Positions 39,920-50,606 of a stretch of 64,000 bases of DNA are shown one piece after another; position 1 is the stretch's first letter; every line of letters starts with the position of its first letter. The notes beneath the pieces were generated by a model, which saw only the letters and a list, made by a program, of their open reading frames with translations, did no database searches and was not told where the DNA came from. The DNA lies in contig JAFGTV010000008.1 of the NCBI GenBank assembly GCA_016938875.1, positions 248,001 through 312,000 of the forward strand, read 5' to 3'. Source of the stretch: Paracoccaceae bacterium. Its GTDB lineage: Bacteria; Pseudomonadota; Alphaproteobacteria; Rhodobacterales; Rhodobacteraceae. The translations under genes were made by a program, and so were the position numbers.

Positions 39920-40849
39920 TTATTTTTCCGGGGCCGTTTCGCCGACCCGCATGATTTCCCACTCTAGCTGTATTCCGGTGTTTTGAAAAACCCTTTTTCG
40001 GACTTCCTCGCCCAACGCCTCCAGGTCGGCGGCGCTGGCGGTGCCGGTGTTGATCATGAAGTTGGAATGCTTTTTCGACATCTGCGCGCCGCCGTGCCGG
40101 GCGCCGCGCAGGCCGGCCTGGTCGATCAGTTTCCACGCCTTCAGATCGTGGTGATCATTGGCCTGCCCGGTCGAACTGAACCCCGAGGGATTGCGGAACG
40201 TGGACCCCGCGCTGCGCTCCTTGGTCGGCTGGGTGGCATCGCGGGTGGCAAGCTGGGCCTCCATCAACGCCTCCAGCGTGTCGGGATCGCCCGTCGGCCC
40301 CTCGAATATCGCCTCGATGATCACCCAACCCGCGGGCAATTCGCTGTGACGATAGCCAAACTCCAGCTCGGCCGGGGTCAGGCTGACCACGGCGCCCTGT
40401 CGCGTCACCGCGCGCGCAGCCACCAGGTGATCGGCCACATACCGGCCGTAACAGCCCGCGTTCATCCGCACCGCGCCGCCGATCGCGCCGGGAATGGTGC
40501 GCAGAAAGCTCAGATCGACCCCGGCGGCAGCGGCACGTCGGGCGACATGGGCATCCAGCGCCGCCGCCCCGGCGGTGACGCGCGTCCCCTCGACCGCAAT
40601 GGCGTTGAAACCGCGCCCCAGCCGGATCACCACGCCGCGCACCCCGCCGTCGCGCACGATCAGGTTGGACCCGACCCCCATGGGAAAGACCGGCACCTCG
40701 GTCGGCAGCGCGGCCAGAAAGGCGCACAGATCCTCCAGGTCGGCGGGCTGAAACAACCAGTCGGCCGGGCCGCCCACCCGCAGCCAGGTCAACTCGTCCA
40801 AGGGCCGGTGCGCGGTCAGGGTGCCGCGGACCTGGGGCATCTGGGTCAT
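39920..40849 (-). CDS. murB: UDP-N-acetylenolpyruvoylglucosamine reductase MurB
   Basis: FAD enzyme that completes UDP-MurNAc. The 309 aa protein has the FAD-binding [11 protein letters not shown] (about residue 27), [21 protein letters not shown] (about 58) and [15 protein letters not shown] (about 120), with the proton donor Ser in [14 protein letters not shown] (about 217) and a C-terminal [16 protein letters not shown] at 40849 overlaps the region just after the preceding gene's stop at 40851; the longer frame has no support. Confidence 0.95.
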   Translation of the reverse strand: MTQMPQVRGTLTAHRPLDELTWLRVGGPADWLFQPADLEDLCAFLAALPTEVPVFPMGVGSNLIVRDGGVRGVVIRLGRGFNAIAVEGTRVTAGAAALDAHVARRAAAAGVDLSFLRTIPGAIGGAVRMNAGCYGRYVADHLVAARAVTRQGAVVSLTPAELEFGYRHSELPAGWVIIEAIFEGPTGDPDTLEALMEAQLATRDATQPTKERSAGSTFRNPSGFSSTGQANDHHDLKAWKLIDQAGLRGARHGGAQMSKKHSNFMINTGTASAADLEALGEEVRKRVFQNTGIQLEWEIMRVGETAPEK

Positions 40850-40850
40850 G

Positions 40851-41138
40851 TTATTCGCCGCCTCCGATTGCCGCGCCCAGCGCATAAAGCAGCCCCGACA
40901 GGATCGCAACGCCCGCCCAAGGCACCAGCACCGAAAGCGGCGCCACCGGCAGGTTCGCCCCCGCCCCGGCCTGGGCCTGCACCGCCGCCCAGATCAGCCA
41001 GACCCCGGCGGAATACCCCGCGAAAAGCACCGCGAACCCACGCCAGCCGCGCCGCAACCCATGGGTCAACGCGGCATAGGCCACCAACGGGCCCGCCGCC
41101 CAGCTTGCATAGGCCAAAAGGATACTCAGCCCGGTCAT
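40851..41138 (-). CDS. small membrane protein in the murC-murB interval
   Basis: A 95 aa hydrophobic protein with about three predicted membrane helices ([60 protein letters not shown]). I do not recognise the family. The ATG at 41138 overlaps the stop of the DUF2484 gene upstream (ATGA), and murB begins one base after its stop, so it is tightly built into the operon. Its reading frame is well supported by the chain of overlaps, its function not at all. Confidence 0.7.
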   Translation of the reverse strand: MTGLSILLAYASWAAGPLVAYAALTHGLRRGWRGFAVLFAGYSAGVWLIWAAVQAQAGAGANLPVAPLSVLVPWAGVAILSGLLYALGAAIGGGE

Positions 41139-41395
41139 TCGCCCTCGTTCCGGCCGCGCCAGGGCCGTGTTGCCCAGCGGGTCAGATAGATCAGCGGCCA
41201 GCGCAGCACCGATGCCCCCGCGGCCAACGCCAGCAAGCCCCAGAACGGGCCGTTCTGAAACGTCACATAGCCCAGCAGCGGAATACCCACCGCGATCAGA
41301 CCATAGGCGGCGGGCCAGTGATGCCGATCCGGCATGACCCCTGCCGCCCCCGCGACCAGCGCCCAAAGACAGGCCAGAACCAAGGATAAACTCAT
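41135..41395 (-). CDS. DUF2484 family membrane protein, copy 2
   Basis: An 86 aa protein with two or three hydrophobic helices beginning MSLSLVLACLWALVAGAAGV. I recognise DUF2484, a short family found in Rhodobacteraceae, usually next to murB. It has an R/W-rich cytoplasmic tail ([15 protein letters not shown]). Start and stop both make ATGA overlaps with its neighbours. It is a paralogue of the gene just upstream at 41392-41640. Function unknown; context suggests cell-wall synthesis or division. Confidence 0.8.
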   Translation of the reverse strand: MSLSLVLACLWALVAGAAGVMPDRHHWPAAYGLIAVGIPLLGYVTFQNGPFWGLLALAAGASVLRWPLIYLTRWATRPWRGRNEGE

Positions 41396-41640
41396 CGCGT
41401 TCCCTCCTTTCGTCCCACGCGACGCATCAGCGCCCACAACGGCTTGCGAAACATCGACAGCACACCGACCAGCCCCAGTGCCGCGACCCATGTCCCGTGC
41501 TGCACCGCGATCCAGCCGACCACGCCCGGCGCAGCCAGCAACAGCATCAGACCCGGCGCGATCTGCACCCGATAGGGCATCAGCGCCACCCCGGTCGCCG
41601 CCAGCGCCCACAGGCTGGCCAGGATCAACGACCCGCTCAT
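41392..41640 (-). CDS. DUF2484 family membrane protein, copy 1
   Basis: An 82 aa protein beginning MSGSLILASLWALAATGVALMP, closely parallel to the following gene product (S-L-x-L-A-x-L-W-A-L-x-A and x-V-M/LMP). It carries the same layout of two or three helices and a basic tail (RRVGRKEGTR). ATGA overlaps link it to the APC permease gene (41637) and to copy 2 (41392). Two tandem copies point to a duplication. Confidence 0.78.
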   Translation of the reverse strand: MSGSLILASLWALAATGVALMPYRVQIAPGLMLLLAAPGVVGWIAVQHGTWVAALGLVGVLSMFRKPLWALMRRVGRKEGTR

Positions 41641-42827
41641 GCCACCGCCCCCGCCAGCGCCAGAGCCAGCGCCCCCAGCGCCGTGCCCAGACCCGCCCAG
41701 GGCACCCAGACCGGCACCCGGAACGGGGCCTCTGGCGCGCGCCGCTTCAGCGCGATCAGCGACAGGTTGACCAACGCAAACACCGTCAAGAGCAGCCCCG
41801 AGGTCACCCCCGCAAGGGCCGCCACCGGCAGCGCCAGCGCCGCCGCGATCACCGCCGCCCCCACCAGCAGCGTCGCCAGCAGCGGCGTGCCCAGCCGGGC
41901 ATGGGCATGGGTGAACACGCCCAGCCACCGCGTCCGCCGTCCCAGCCCGAACAGCACCCGCGCGGCCATGACGATCTGCGCCAGCACCCCGTTCAGCGCC
42001 GCAAACACCGCGATCAGCGACAGGAAATCGGCGTTCCCGCCCGTCGCGCGTTCCCAAACCAGCGCCAGCGGGCGCTGGGTCGCGGCCAGGTCGGCGGCGG
42101 GCACCGCGCGCACGGCGGCCAGCGACACGGCGGCGTAAACAACGGTGGTGATGACCAGCGACAACAGGATCGCGCGCGGCAGGGTGCGCTCGGGGCGGCC
42201 GACCTCTTCGGCCATGTTGACGATATCCTCGAACCCGATAAAGGCGAAAAACGCCAGCACGGCCGCAACCCCCAGCCCCGCCAGCGGGATCGGCGGCGGC
42301 GCGGACCAGCCGGCAACGGGCGTGGCCCCGGCCCCGGCCCAGATCACCAGGCCCAGCCCCGCCAATTCGATCACCGTGAATACCGCCGCCAGCGCAAGGC
42401 TTTCCAGAACGCCCAGGGCCGCAACGGCGACCAGCGCGACGCCCAGGCCGATCATCGCCGCGCCCAGCGGCAGATCGACCACCGACACCAGATAGCCCGC
42501 ACCGCCGCGCAGCACCGCCGCCGCCGACACGGTCCCGGCCAGAACGATGCCCAGCCCCACCACGACCGACAGCCCGTGCAGGCCCAGCCCCTGCTGGATG
42601 AACGCGGCCTCGCCAGCGGCCTCGGGGATGCGGGTGGACAGTTCGGCATAGGACAGCGCCGAGGGCGCGGCGATCAACCCGGCGATCAGAAAGGCCAGCG
42701 GCGCCCAGATGCCCGTGGCCCCGGCCACCGCCCCCACCATGACATAGATGCCCGCGCCGATCATCACCCCAACGCCATAGGCGGTGAGCAATCCCAGGCC
42801 GATCCGCCGTTTCAGCGCCTCGGCCAT
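41637..42827 (-). CDS. APC superfamily amino acid permease
   Basis: A 396 aa, roughly 11-helix transporter. The N-terminal APC hallmark GLLTAYGVGVMIGAGIYVMVGAVAG (helix 1, about residues 12-36; GxGIGAGI-like) is clear, with PLAFLIAGLIAAPSALSYAELS (helix 2) and FFAFIGFEDIVNMAEEVGRPERTLPRAI (about 215-242), a typical APC segment. Substrate unknown. It starts 7 bases after the murC stop and its own stop overlaps the first DUF2484 gene, so it is embedded in the peptidoglycan operon, which is unusual. Confidence 0.85.
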   Translation of the reverse strand: MAEALKRRIGLGLLTAYGVGVMIGAGIYVMVGAVAGATGIWAPLAFLIAGLIAAPSALSYAELSTRIPEAAGEAAFIQQGLGLHGLSVVVGLGIVLAGTVSAAAVLRGGAGYLVSVVDLPLGAAMIGLGVALVAVAALGVLESLALAAVFTVIELAGLGLVIWAGAGATPVAGWSAPPPIPLAGLGVAAVLAFFAFIGFEDIVNMAEEVGRPERTLPRAILLSLVITTVVYAAVSLAAVRAVPAADLAATQRPLALVWERATGGNADFLSLIAVFAALNGVLAQIVMAARVLFGLGRRTRWLGVFTHAHARLGTPLLATLLVGAAVIAAALALPVAALAGVTSGLLLTVFALVNLSLIALKRRAPEAPFRVPVWVPWAGLGTALGALALALAGAVA

Positions 42828-42833
42828 CGTCCC

Positions 42834-44231
42834 CTAGCCCCCAAGGCGCCGGGGCAGGTTATTGGCCCAGGCGCTGATCGTGCCGGCGCCCAGGCAGACC
42901 ACCATGTCGCCGGGTCCGGCCTGTTCGCGCACCAGCGCCTCCAGGTCGTCCTCGCAGCACAGCGCGCGCGCGTCGCGGTGACCGTGCCGGATCAGCCCGG
43001 CCACCAGGTCGTCACGCCCGGCGCCGGGGATCGGATCCTCTCCCGCGGCAAAGACCTCGGCGATGGCCACGACATCGGCGTCGTTGAAACAGGTGCAGAA
43101 ATCCTCGAACAAGGAATGCAGCCGGGTATAGCGGTGCGGCTGATGCACGGCGATCACGCGGCCCCGGGTGGCCTGGCGCGCGGCGCGCAGCACCGCGGCA
43201 ATCTCGACCGGGTGGTGGCCGTAATCGTCGATGATGGTGACGCCGCCGACCTCTCCGACCTTGGTAAAGCGACGGTTGACACCGCCGAACCCGGCCAGCG
43301 CGGCGCGGATCTCGTCGCCCTTCATGCCAAGGTGACGCGCGACCGCGACCGCCCCCAGCGCGTTCGAGACGTTGTGATCGCCCGGCATCGGCAGGGTGCA
43401 GCCCTCGATCACGATATCCTCAGCCTGTAGCGCGATATCGAAATGCGCCACGCCCGCCCGATAGGTCAGGTTCACCGCGCGCACATCGGCCTGGGCGTTA
43501 AAGCCAAAGGTCACGACGCGCCGGTCCGTCACCCGGCCCACCAGGGCCTGCACCTCGGGGTGGTCGGTGCAGCACACGGCCAGACCATAGAACGGGATAT
43601 TCGAGACGAAATCGTAAAACCCCTGACGCAGGGCGTCGAAATCGCCCCAATGTTCCATGTGTTCGGGGTCGATATTGGTGACGATGGCGATCGTGGCGGG
43701 CAGCCGGTTAAAGGTGCCGTCGCTCTCGTCGGCCTCGACCACCATCCACTCGCCCGCGCCCATCCGCGCGTTCGAGCCATAGGCGTGGATGATGCCGCCA
43801 TTGATCACCGTGGGGTCGATCCCGCCCGCCACCAGCAGTTCAGCGACCAGCGTCGTGGTGGTCGTCTTGCCATGGGTGCCCGCCACCGCGATGTTGGATT
43901 TCAGCCGCATCAGTTCGGCCAGCATCTCGGCCCGGCGCACCACCGGCAGACCCATCAGCCGCGCGGCGTCCAGTTCCGGGTTGCCCGGCTTGATCGCCGA
44001 AGAGATCACCACGACTGCGGCATGTTCCAGGTTCTCGGCGCGCTGGCCCACGAAAATGGTGGCGCCCAACGCGTGCAGCCGGTCGGTGATCTTGCTGGCC
44101 TTCAGGTCCGAGCCTTGCACCCGGTAGCCCAGGTTCAACAGCACCTCGGCGATGCCCGACATGCCAATGCCACCGATGCCCACGAAATGGATCGGGCCGA
44201 CATCGGTCGGCAGTTTCGTTGCGGCGTTCAT
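42834..44231 (-). CDS. murC: UDP-N-acetylmuramate--L-alanine ligase MurC
   Basis: Adds L-Ala to UDP-MurNAc. The 465 aa protein shows the N-terminal [22 protein letters not shown] (UDP binding, about 16-37), the Mur ligase ATP loop [16 protein letters not shown] (about 113), [12 protein letters not shown] (about 170) and [11 protein letters not shown] (about 345). ATG at 44231 overlaps murG's stop and is preceded by GGACAGGAA. The longer frame shadows murG. Confidence 0.96.
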   Translation of the reverse strand: MNAATKLPTDVGPIHFVGIGGIGMSGIAEVLLNLGYRVQGSDLKASKITDRLHALGATIFVGQRAENLEHAAVVVISSAIKPGNPELDAARLMGLPVVRRAEMLAELMRLKSNIAVAGTHGKTTTTTLVAELLVAGGIDPTVINGGIIHAYGSNARMGAGEWMVVEADESDGTFNRLPATIAIVTNIDPEHMEHWGDFDALRQGFYDFVSNIPFYGLAVCCTDHPEVQALVGRVTDRRVVTFGFNAQADVRAVNLTYRAGVAHFDIALQAEDIVIEGCTLPMPGDHNVSNALGAVAVARHLGMKGDEIRAALAGFGGVNRRFTKVGEVGGVTIIDDYGHHPVEIAAVLRAARQATRGRVIAVHQPHRYTRLHSLFEDFCTCFNDADVVAIAEVFAAGEDPIPGAGRDDLVAGLIRHGHRDARALCCEDDLEALVREQAGPGDMVVCLGAGTISAWANNLPRRLGG

Positions 44232-45325
44232 TTCCTGTCCTCTCCGCCCAGGGCCTCTACGATCTCGGCCAGACGCTCCGCCGCGTCGGGCAGCCCGCAG
44301 GCCAGCGCCGCGTGGCACATCCGCATCGCGCCATCGGGATGGCCCAGCACCGCGCCGATCTGTTCGGCCAGCGTCGCGGGGGTCAGCGCCGATTCCGGGA
44401 TCAGGATCGCCGCCCCGGCCTCGACCAGGCCACGGGCATTGGCGCTTTGGTGATCGCCCGTCGCATGGGGATAGGGGATCAGGATCGACGGGCGCCCGAT
44501 CACCGAGATATCGGCGATCGACGAGGCCCCGGCGCGCGAGATCACCAGCTGCGCCTCGGCCAGGCGGGCGGAAATATCGTCAAAGAACGGGCGCACCTGG
44601 GCCTCGACCCCGGCCTGGGCATAGGCGGCGACCACGCGGTCCACATCCTCGGCCCGGGCCTGGTGGGACACCCGCAGATTGGCCCGGATCGCGTCCGGCA
44701 GCGACGCCACCGCGGCGGGCACATTGTCCGACAGCGCGCGCGCGCCCTGGCTGCCGCCGATGGCGACCAGGCTCATCGGGTAGTCACCGGGCGGAATATA
44801 GGGGGCCCCGGCGCGTTCCAGCACCGCCGCGCGCACCGGGTTGCCGACGTGAAACCCCTCGACCCCTTCGGGCAGATCGGTGGGCCAGGTACCGCAGGCC
44901 ACCGCATGCACCCGCTTGGCATAAAGCCGGTTCACCTGCCCCAGCACACCGTTTTGTTCGTGGATCATCCGCGGCAGCTTCAGCGCGATGGCCGCACTGA
45001 GCGCGGGAAAGGACGGATAGCCGCCAAAGCCCGCCACCACCGCGGGCCGGTCGCGCACCATCCCCAGCAACGCCGTCAGAACCCCGACACCCAGCCGGAA
45101 CGGCGCCACGATCCGCGCCAGTGGCCCGCCGCGGCCCATGCTGTCGGCGGCCACCTGTGTGATCTGCACCTGCGCGGGAAACCCGCCCGCATAGCGCGCC
45201 CCGCGCGCATCGGTCGACAGCTTCACCCGCCAGCCGCGCGCCAGCATCGTCTCGGCCAGGGCCTGGGCCGGGAACATGTGCCCCCCGGTGCCCCCGGCGG
45301 CAATGATCAGCAGAGGCGCGCTCAT
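44228..45325 (-). CDS. murG: UDP-GlcNAc:lipid I transferase MurG
   Basis: GT28 glycosyltransferase that turns lipid I into lipid II on the inner face of the membrane. The 365 aa protein has the Gly-rich loop [19 protein letters not shown] (residues 7-25), [13 protein letters not shown] (about 94), [15 protein letters not shown] (about 120) and the donor-binding [16 protein letters not shown] and [14 protein letters not shown] (about 258). ATGA overlaps join it to ftsW (45322) and murC (44228). Confidence 0.96.
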   Translation of the reverse strand: MSAPLLIIAAGGTGGHMFPAQALAETMLARGWRVKLSTDARGARYAGGFPAQVQITQVAADSMGRGGPLARIVAPFRLGVGVLTALLGMVRDRPAVVAGFGGYPSFPALSAAIALKLPRMIHEQNGVLGQVNRLYAKRVHAVACGTWPTDLPEGVEGFHVGNPVRAAVLERAGAPYIPPGDYPMSLVAIGGSQGARALSDNVPAAVASLPDAIRANLRVSHQARAEDVDRVVAAYAQAGVEAQVRPFFDDISARLAEAQLVISRAGASSIADISVIGRPSILIPYPHATGDHQSANARGLVEAGAAILIPESALTPATLAEQIGAVLGHPDGAMRMCHAALACGLPDAAERLAEIVEALGGEDRK

Positions 45326-46491
45326 GCCCGCCCCCTGCGGCGCAGGATATCGCCGATCTCACCCTGGGGCCGAACCCGCGTCAGCGCCAAGAGCATCCCC
45401 ACCGTGATCCCCCCCGCGATCAGCGAGGAGCCGCCATAGCTGACAAAGGGCAGCGTCATGCCCTTGGCCGGCAAGAGTTTCACCGCAACACCCATGTTGA
45501 TCAGCGCCTGCACCCCAAAGGTGCAGGCCAGCCCGGTGCCGGCCAGTCGGATGAACATGTCCCGCTCGCGCATCAGCCGCATCAGCGCGCGCACGACGAT
45601 GGTGCAGTAAAGTGCGATGATCACCGCAACCAGGATCAGCCCGTATTCCTCGGCCGCGACGGCGATGATGAAATCGGTATGGGCGTCGGGCAGCGACCAC
45701 TTGACCTGCCCCTCACCGACGCCGACGCCGAAAAAGCCGCCCTCCTGGATCGCGTTGGTTGCATAGCCCAACTGGGTGCGCGGGTCGATCTCGGGTGACA
45801 GGAACCCGTCGATGCGGCGGGCGAAATGCTCGGATTGCTGATAGGCCAGCGTGCCCGCGGCGACCACCCCGCCAGCCATCCCGATCAACAGCATGAACGG
45901 CGCCCCGGCCACGAAATACATCACGCCCCAGGCAAAGAGGATCAGCGCGGCCTGCCCGAAATCAGGCTGCATCGCCAGAAAGCCCACGACCACCAGCGCC
46001 ACGGTCAGCGAAATACCCCGCCCCGGCGGTCCGCCCAACTCTTGCGCCGCGGCCATCAGCCAGGCCGCCAGGATGATGAAACCGGGCTTGAGAAACTCGG
46101 ACGGCTGAACGCTGGCAAAGCCCAGCGAATACCACCGCACCGCCCCCTTGCCGAAATCGGTGCCCAGAAACGGCAGGCAGATCAGCGCCAGGAACGCCGC
46201 GACAAAGCCCAGCACCCCCAGACGCCGCACCAGGTCGGGCGACATCATCGAGGTGATCAGCATCACCGTCATCGCCAGACCGCCAAACACCGCCTGACGC
46301 TGTACATAATGAAAGGCGTCGAACCCGTTTTTGGCCGCCAGCGGCGGCGAGGCCGCAAGCCCCAGCAAGAGCCCGATACCGAAGAGCAACAGGATGCAGG
46401 ACATCGCCCACTTGTCCACGATGCGCCACCACCGTGGCAACACCGGATCACCCGCCCGAATGGGCGCAGTGCCATAGACCATCTCCGTCAT
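45322..46491 (-). CDS. ftsW: lipid II polymerase FtsW (SEDS)
   Basis: SEDS-family glycosyltransferase of the divisome, partner of FtsI. The 389 aa protein has about ten helices and SEDS motifs: [30 protein letters not shown] (about 109-138; the RW...QPSEFLK block), QPDFGQAAL (about 175), and the C-terminal [15 protein letters not shown]. It starts after the decarboxylase terminator region, so a promoter in 46492-46585 is expected. Confidence 0.95.
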   Translation of the reverse strand: MTEMVYGTAPIRAGDPVLPRWWRIVDKWAMSCILLLFGIGLLLGLAASPPLAAKNGFDAFHYVQRQAVFGGLAMTVMLITSMMSPDLVRRLGVLGFVAAFLALICLPFLGTDFGKGAVRWYSLGFASVQPSEFLKPGFIILAAWLMAAAQELGGPPGRGISLTVALVVVGFLAMQPDFGQAALILFAWGVMYFVAGAPFMLLIGMAGGVVAAGTLAYQQSEHFARRIDGFLSPEIDPRTQLGYATNAIQEGGFFGVGVGEGQVKWSLPDAHTDFIIAVAAEEYGLILVAVIIALYCTIVVRALMRLMRERDMFIRLAGTGLACTFGVQALINMGVAVKLLPAKGMTLPFVSYGGSSLIAGGITVGMLLALTRVRPQGEIGDILRRRGRA

Positions 46492-46585
46492 GGATTCACC
46501 GCCTCGACTGCCTCAGAATGCGCCCGTTTGCCGGGTCTGCCTGACAGTGTAACGCCAAAGCAGGGCTCGCGCCAGCCTGCAAAAC

Positions 46586-46611
46586 GGCCCTGCCCCGATC
46601 GGGACAGGGCC
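46586..46611 (-). terminator. intrinsic-type terminator after the decarboxylase gene
   Basis: GGCCCTG-CCCC-GATC-GGGA-CAGGGCC is a near-perfect 26-base palindrome with one mismatched pair position in the stem. On the minus strand it is followed by GTTTTGC. It lies 24 bases past the decarboxylase stop, and separates that gene from ftsW. Confidence 0.7.
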
Positions 46612-46634
46612 TGCGGTTCGGCGCCGATCGGGGG

Positions 46635-47807
46635 TTAGATCACCACCACGTCCAGCGGCGGAAAGCCGTTGAAACAGACCGACGAATAGCTCGACGTGTA
46701 GGCCCCGCAATTGCGGATCACCACGCGGTCGCCCGCCATCAGCCCCATCGGCAGGTGCACGGGCCGCTTTTCATACAGCACATCGGCGCTGTCACAGGAC
46801 GGACCGGCCAGGATGCACGGGCCCATCACCTCGTGATCGCGCGCGGTGGCGAACTGATAGCGGATCGCCTCGTCCATGGTTTCGGCCAGGCCCGAGAACT
46901 TGCCGATGTCCAGATAGACCCAGCGGTGCGTGTCGCTGTCCGACTTGCGCGACACCAGCATGACCTCGGCGGCGATCGCGCCGGCCTCGGCCACCAGCCC
47001 GCGGCCCGGTTCGGCCATCACGCGCGGCACATCGCCGAACCGCGCGCGCACCATCGCCATCACGTCGGCGGCATAGCGCGCCGACGGGTCCACTTCCTCG
47101 CCATAAAAGGCCGGGAAACCGCCGCCGATGTTAAGCAGGTCCAGATCGAACCCCGCCGCGCGGGCCGCGTGCCAGATGCCCGCCACCTCGTCCAGGGTGG
47201 CCGCCCACATCCGCGCCGCGCGGGTCTGGCTGCCGACATGGAACGACAGGCCCACCGGGCGCAGCCCCGCCGCACGGGCGCGCGCCAGCAACGGCTGCAC
47301 CTTGTCGGGCGCACAGCCGAACTTGCGGCTCAGCGGCCAATCGGCCTCAGAGGCGGTGACGATGACGCGGATATAGACCTCGGCGCCGGGGGCATGGGCG
47401 GCGATCTTGTCGATCTCTTCCTCGGCATCGGCGGCGAACAGCGTCAGCCCCGCCTGGTGCGCAAAGGCGATGTCCGAGGCGCGCTTGACCGTGTTGCCAA
47501 ACGAAATCGCGTGCGGCGCGGCACCCAGCCCCAGGCACAGCTCGACCTCGCCCCGCGAGGCGGCGTCGAAATGACAGCCCAGCCCGATCAGCCGCTCGAG
47601 GATCTCGCGGGTCGGGTTGGCCTTGACGGCATAGTGGATCGCGGCCCGGCCCAGCCCCGCGCGCAGCGCGTGAAAGCGGTCGGCCACGGCCTCGGTGTCC
47701 AGCACCAGCGTGGGGCGGTCGAACGTGTGGGCCCGGATATAGGCGTCAATACGAGAGGGCGATTCCACAAGGGAACGGCCGATGAAATCGGCTTGCGTAG
47801 CGTACAT
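46635..47807 (-). CDS. type III PLP-dependent ornithine/lysine decarboxylase
   Basis: A 390 aa fold-III decarboxylase that would make putrescine (or cadaverine). The PLP lysine lies in IHYAVKANPT (about residue 60), other motifs are LSFHVGSQT (about 190), LLNIGGGFPAFY (about 232), RVMAEPGRGLVAEAG (about 265) and the active-site Cys in LAGPSCDSADVLYE (about 337). GPSCDS is the ODC-type form, so ornithine is the likelier substrate. ATG at 47807 is chosen because GGAG lies 6 bases upstream; an ATG at 47813 abuts the site. A long leader and its own terminator make it a separate transcription unit inside the dcw region. Confidence 0.88.
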   Translation of the reverse strand: MYATQADFIGRSLVESPSRIDAYIRAHTFDRPTLVLDTEAVADRFHALRAGLGRAAIHYAVKANPTREILERLIGLGCHFDAASRGEVELCLGLGAAPHAISFGNTVKRASDIAFAHQAGLTLFAADAEEEIDKIAAHAPGAEVYIRVIVTASEADWPLSRKFGCAPDKVQPLLARARAAGLRPVGLSFHVGSQTRAARMWAATLDEVAGIWHAARAAGFDLDLLNIGGGFPAFYGEEVDPSARYAADVMAMVRARFGDVPRVMAEPGRGLVAEAGAIAAEVMLVSRKSDSDTHRWVYLDIGKFSGLAETMDEAIRYQFATARDHEVMGPCILAGPSCDSADVLYEKRPVHLPMGLMAGDRVVIRNCGAYTSSYSSVCFNGFPPLDVVVI

Positions 47808-47985
47808 GGTCATCTCCAATAGACCCGGCCATATATGACCGCTCAGTTCCAAGGGAGACGTTACCGTCGCTACGTGACCCATCCAGGCCAGAGGCGCGTG
47901 CGTTGGCGTCTATGAATCGGTCAGATAGGGCCGGAGACGAGTCGGCGCAACTGTTTTTTTCGGTGCGCCGAATTTTCTGTCAAAG
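47808..47985 (-). promoter_or_regulatory. promoter and candidate structured leader of the decarboxylase gene
   Basis: On the minus strand a perfect -35-like TTGACA (47978-47983) is followed by an AT-rich run, but no clean -10. An inverted repeat TCGGCGCA/TGCGCCGA (47942-47949 and 47964-47971) sits just downstream of it, a possible operator. The leader has a hairpin GACG-GTAA-CGTC (47857-47868) with a GNRA loop, plus the conserved-looking segment GACGCCAACGCACGCG. A known alphaproteobacterial RNA, the speF motif, precedes ornithine decarboxylase genes; this could be an example. That identification is my inference. Confidence 0.45.
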
Positions 47986-48079
47986 CCGTGAAAATCCGAC
48001 CCGACCGACACCGCCCGGCCCGCATCTTCGGGGAAAAATACCCATGCGACGACTCCACTGCGCACACGGCGTGGTATAG

Positions 48080-49042
<963 letters not shown>

Positions 49043-49098
49043 CCCCGGCGGCCCCGCAGTGGCGCGGCCGGACCGGACGGGCCCGCGCCCGCGCGCGC

Positions 49099-50502
49099 CT
49101 AGCCCTTCAGCAGGCGCTCGACCTCGGCGATGAAATCCTCTCCGCGCCGCTCGAAGCTGTCATATTGGTCGAAACTGGCCGCGGCGGGGGCCAGCAGGAC
49201 CACCTCGCCCGGCGCGGCCTCGGCCCCGGCGCGGGCCACGGCCTGGGCCATGGTGGTGCACACCTCATGGGGCAGATCGCCCAGTTGCAGGGCAAAGCCC
49301 GCGGCCTCGCGCCCGATGACATAGGCCTTGGCGACATTGCCCAGATAGGGGGTCAGCGCGTCCAGCCCGCCCTCTTTCTCCAGCCCGCCGCAGATCCAGC
49401 GGATGCCCGTGAACGCGGCCAGCGCCATCGCCGCGCTGGCGGCATTGGTGGCCTTGGAGTCGTTGACAAAGCTGACGCCCCCCGCCTCGGCCACGCGCTG
49501 GCTGCGGTGCGGCAGACCGGCGAAATCGGCGAAGGCCCGTTCCACCTGTTTCGGCGCGATCCCCAGGCAGCGCGCCGCGGCATAGGCCGCGCAGGCGTTC
49601 TGGTGGTTATGCGCGCCCGGCAGGCCGGGGATGGCCCGCAGATCGATGCTGCCGACCTGGCGGCCCTTGCGCCATTCCGACAAGAAGCCCTTGCGCGCAA
49701 AGACCGACCAGCCCGGCCCCGACAGCTTGCCCCCCGCCGAGATGCGGATCACCCGGTCATCGGCGGCCCCTTCGGACATCTGGTTGGCCAGGAACCGGCC
49801 CTCGTCCTCGTCCACCCCGATGATCGCGCGATCCGGCCCGCCCTCGGCAAAGAGCCGCCGCTTGGCCGCGAAATAGCCCCCCAGCCCGCCATGGCGGTCC
49901 AGGTGATCGGGCGAAAGGTTGGTAAAAACCGCGATATCGGGGGTCAGCGCACGGGCCAGGTCGGTCTGATAGCTGGACAGCTCCAGCACCACGACGCCGC
50001 CATCGCCCGGCGGGTCGATGTCCAGAACACCGCGGCCGATATTGCCCGCCAGCTGGCTGGTGCGGCCCGCGGCCTCCAGCACGTGATGGATCAGCGCGGC
50101 GGTTGTCGATTTGCCGTTGGACCCGGTGACGGCGATCACCTTGGGGGGGCTGTCGAACGACTCCCACTCGGGGCTGGCCAAGGCGCGGAAAAACAGCCCG
50201 ATATCGTTGTCGACCGGCACACCGGCGGCCCAGGCGGCGGAGACGACGCGGTTGGGCGCGGGGTAAAGATGGGGGATGCCGGGGCTGACGATCAGGCTGG
50301 CGCATCCCTCCAGCGCGGCGGGGCGGGTCAGATCAACGGGGGTGAACCCCGCGGCCTCGGCGGCAGCGCGCGCGTGTGCGTTGTCGTCCCAGGCCAGAAC
50401 CTGCGCCCCACCCGCGCGCAACGCCCGCGCCGCGGACAGGCCCGATCGGCCCAGCCCCAGAACCGCGACCCGCGCGCCGTCATATCCGCGAACCGGAATC
50501 AT
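49099..50502 (-). CDS. murD: UDP-N-acetylmuramoylalanine--D-glutamate ligase MurD
   Basis: Adds D-Glu to UDP-MurNAc-L-Ala. The 467 aa protein shows the N-terminal [17 protein letters not shown] (residues 12-28), the ATP loop [17 protein letters not shown] (about 124), [11 protein letters not shown] (about 197) and the C-terminal FVNDSKATN (about 342). It follows the 132 aa membrane protein gene by 104 bases and converges on ldh. Confidence 0.96.
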   Translation of the reverse strand: MIPVRGYDGARVAVLGLGRSGLSAARALRAGGAQVLAWDDNAHARAAAEAAGFTPVDLTRPAALEGCASLIVSPGIPHLYPAPNRVVSAAWAAGVPVDNDIGLFFRALASPEWESFDSPPKVIAVTGSNGKSTTAALIHHVLEAAGRTSQLAGNIGRGVLDIDPPGDGGVVVLELSSYQTDLARALTPDIAVFTNLSPDHLDRHGGLGGYFAAKRRLFAEGGPDRAIIGVDEDEGRFLANQMSEGAADDRVIRISAGGKLSGPGWSVFARKGFLSEWRKGRQVGSIDLRAIPGLPGAHNHQNACAAYAAARCLGIAPKQVERAFADFAGLPHRSQRVAEAGGVSFVNDSKATNAASAAMALAAFTGIRWICGGLEKEGGLDALTPYLGNVAKAYVIGREAAGFALQLGDLPHEVCTTMAQAVARAGAEAAPGEVVLLAPAAASFDQYDSFERRGEDFIAEVERLLKG

Positions 50503-50606
50503 GCCCTACCCCATTGACCGCCTGGCGCAAGCTTGCCCCCGGCGGGCGGGGCGATGCAAGACGGCCCGGCGCACCGGACCGTCAAATACGAAACGCGAAA
50601 GGCCGT

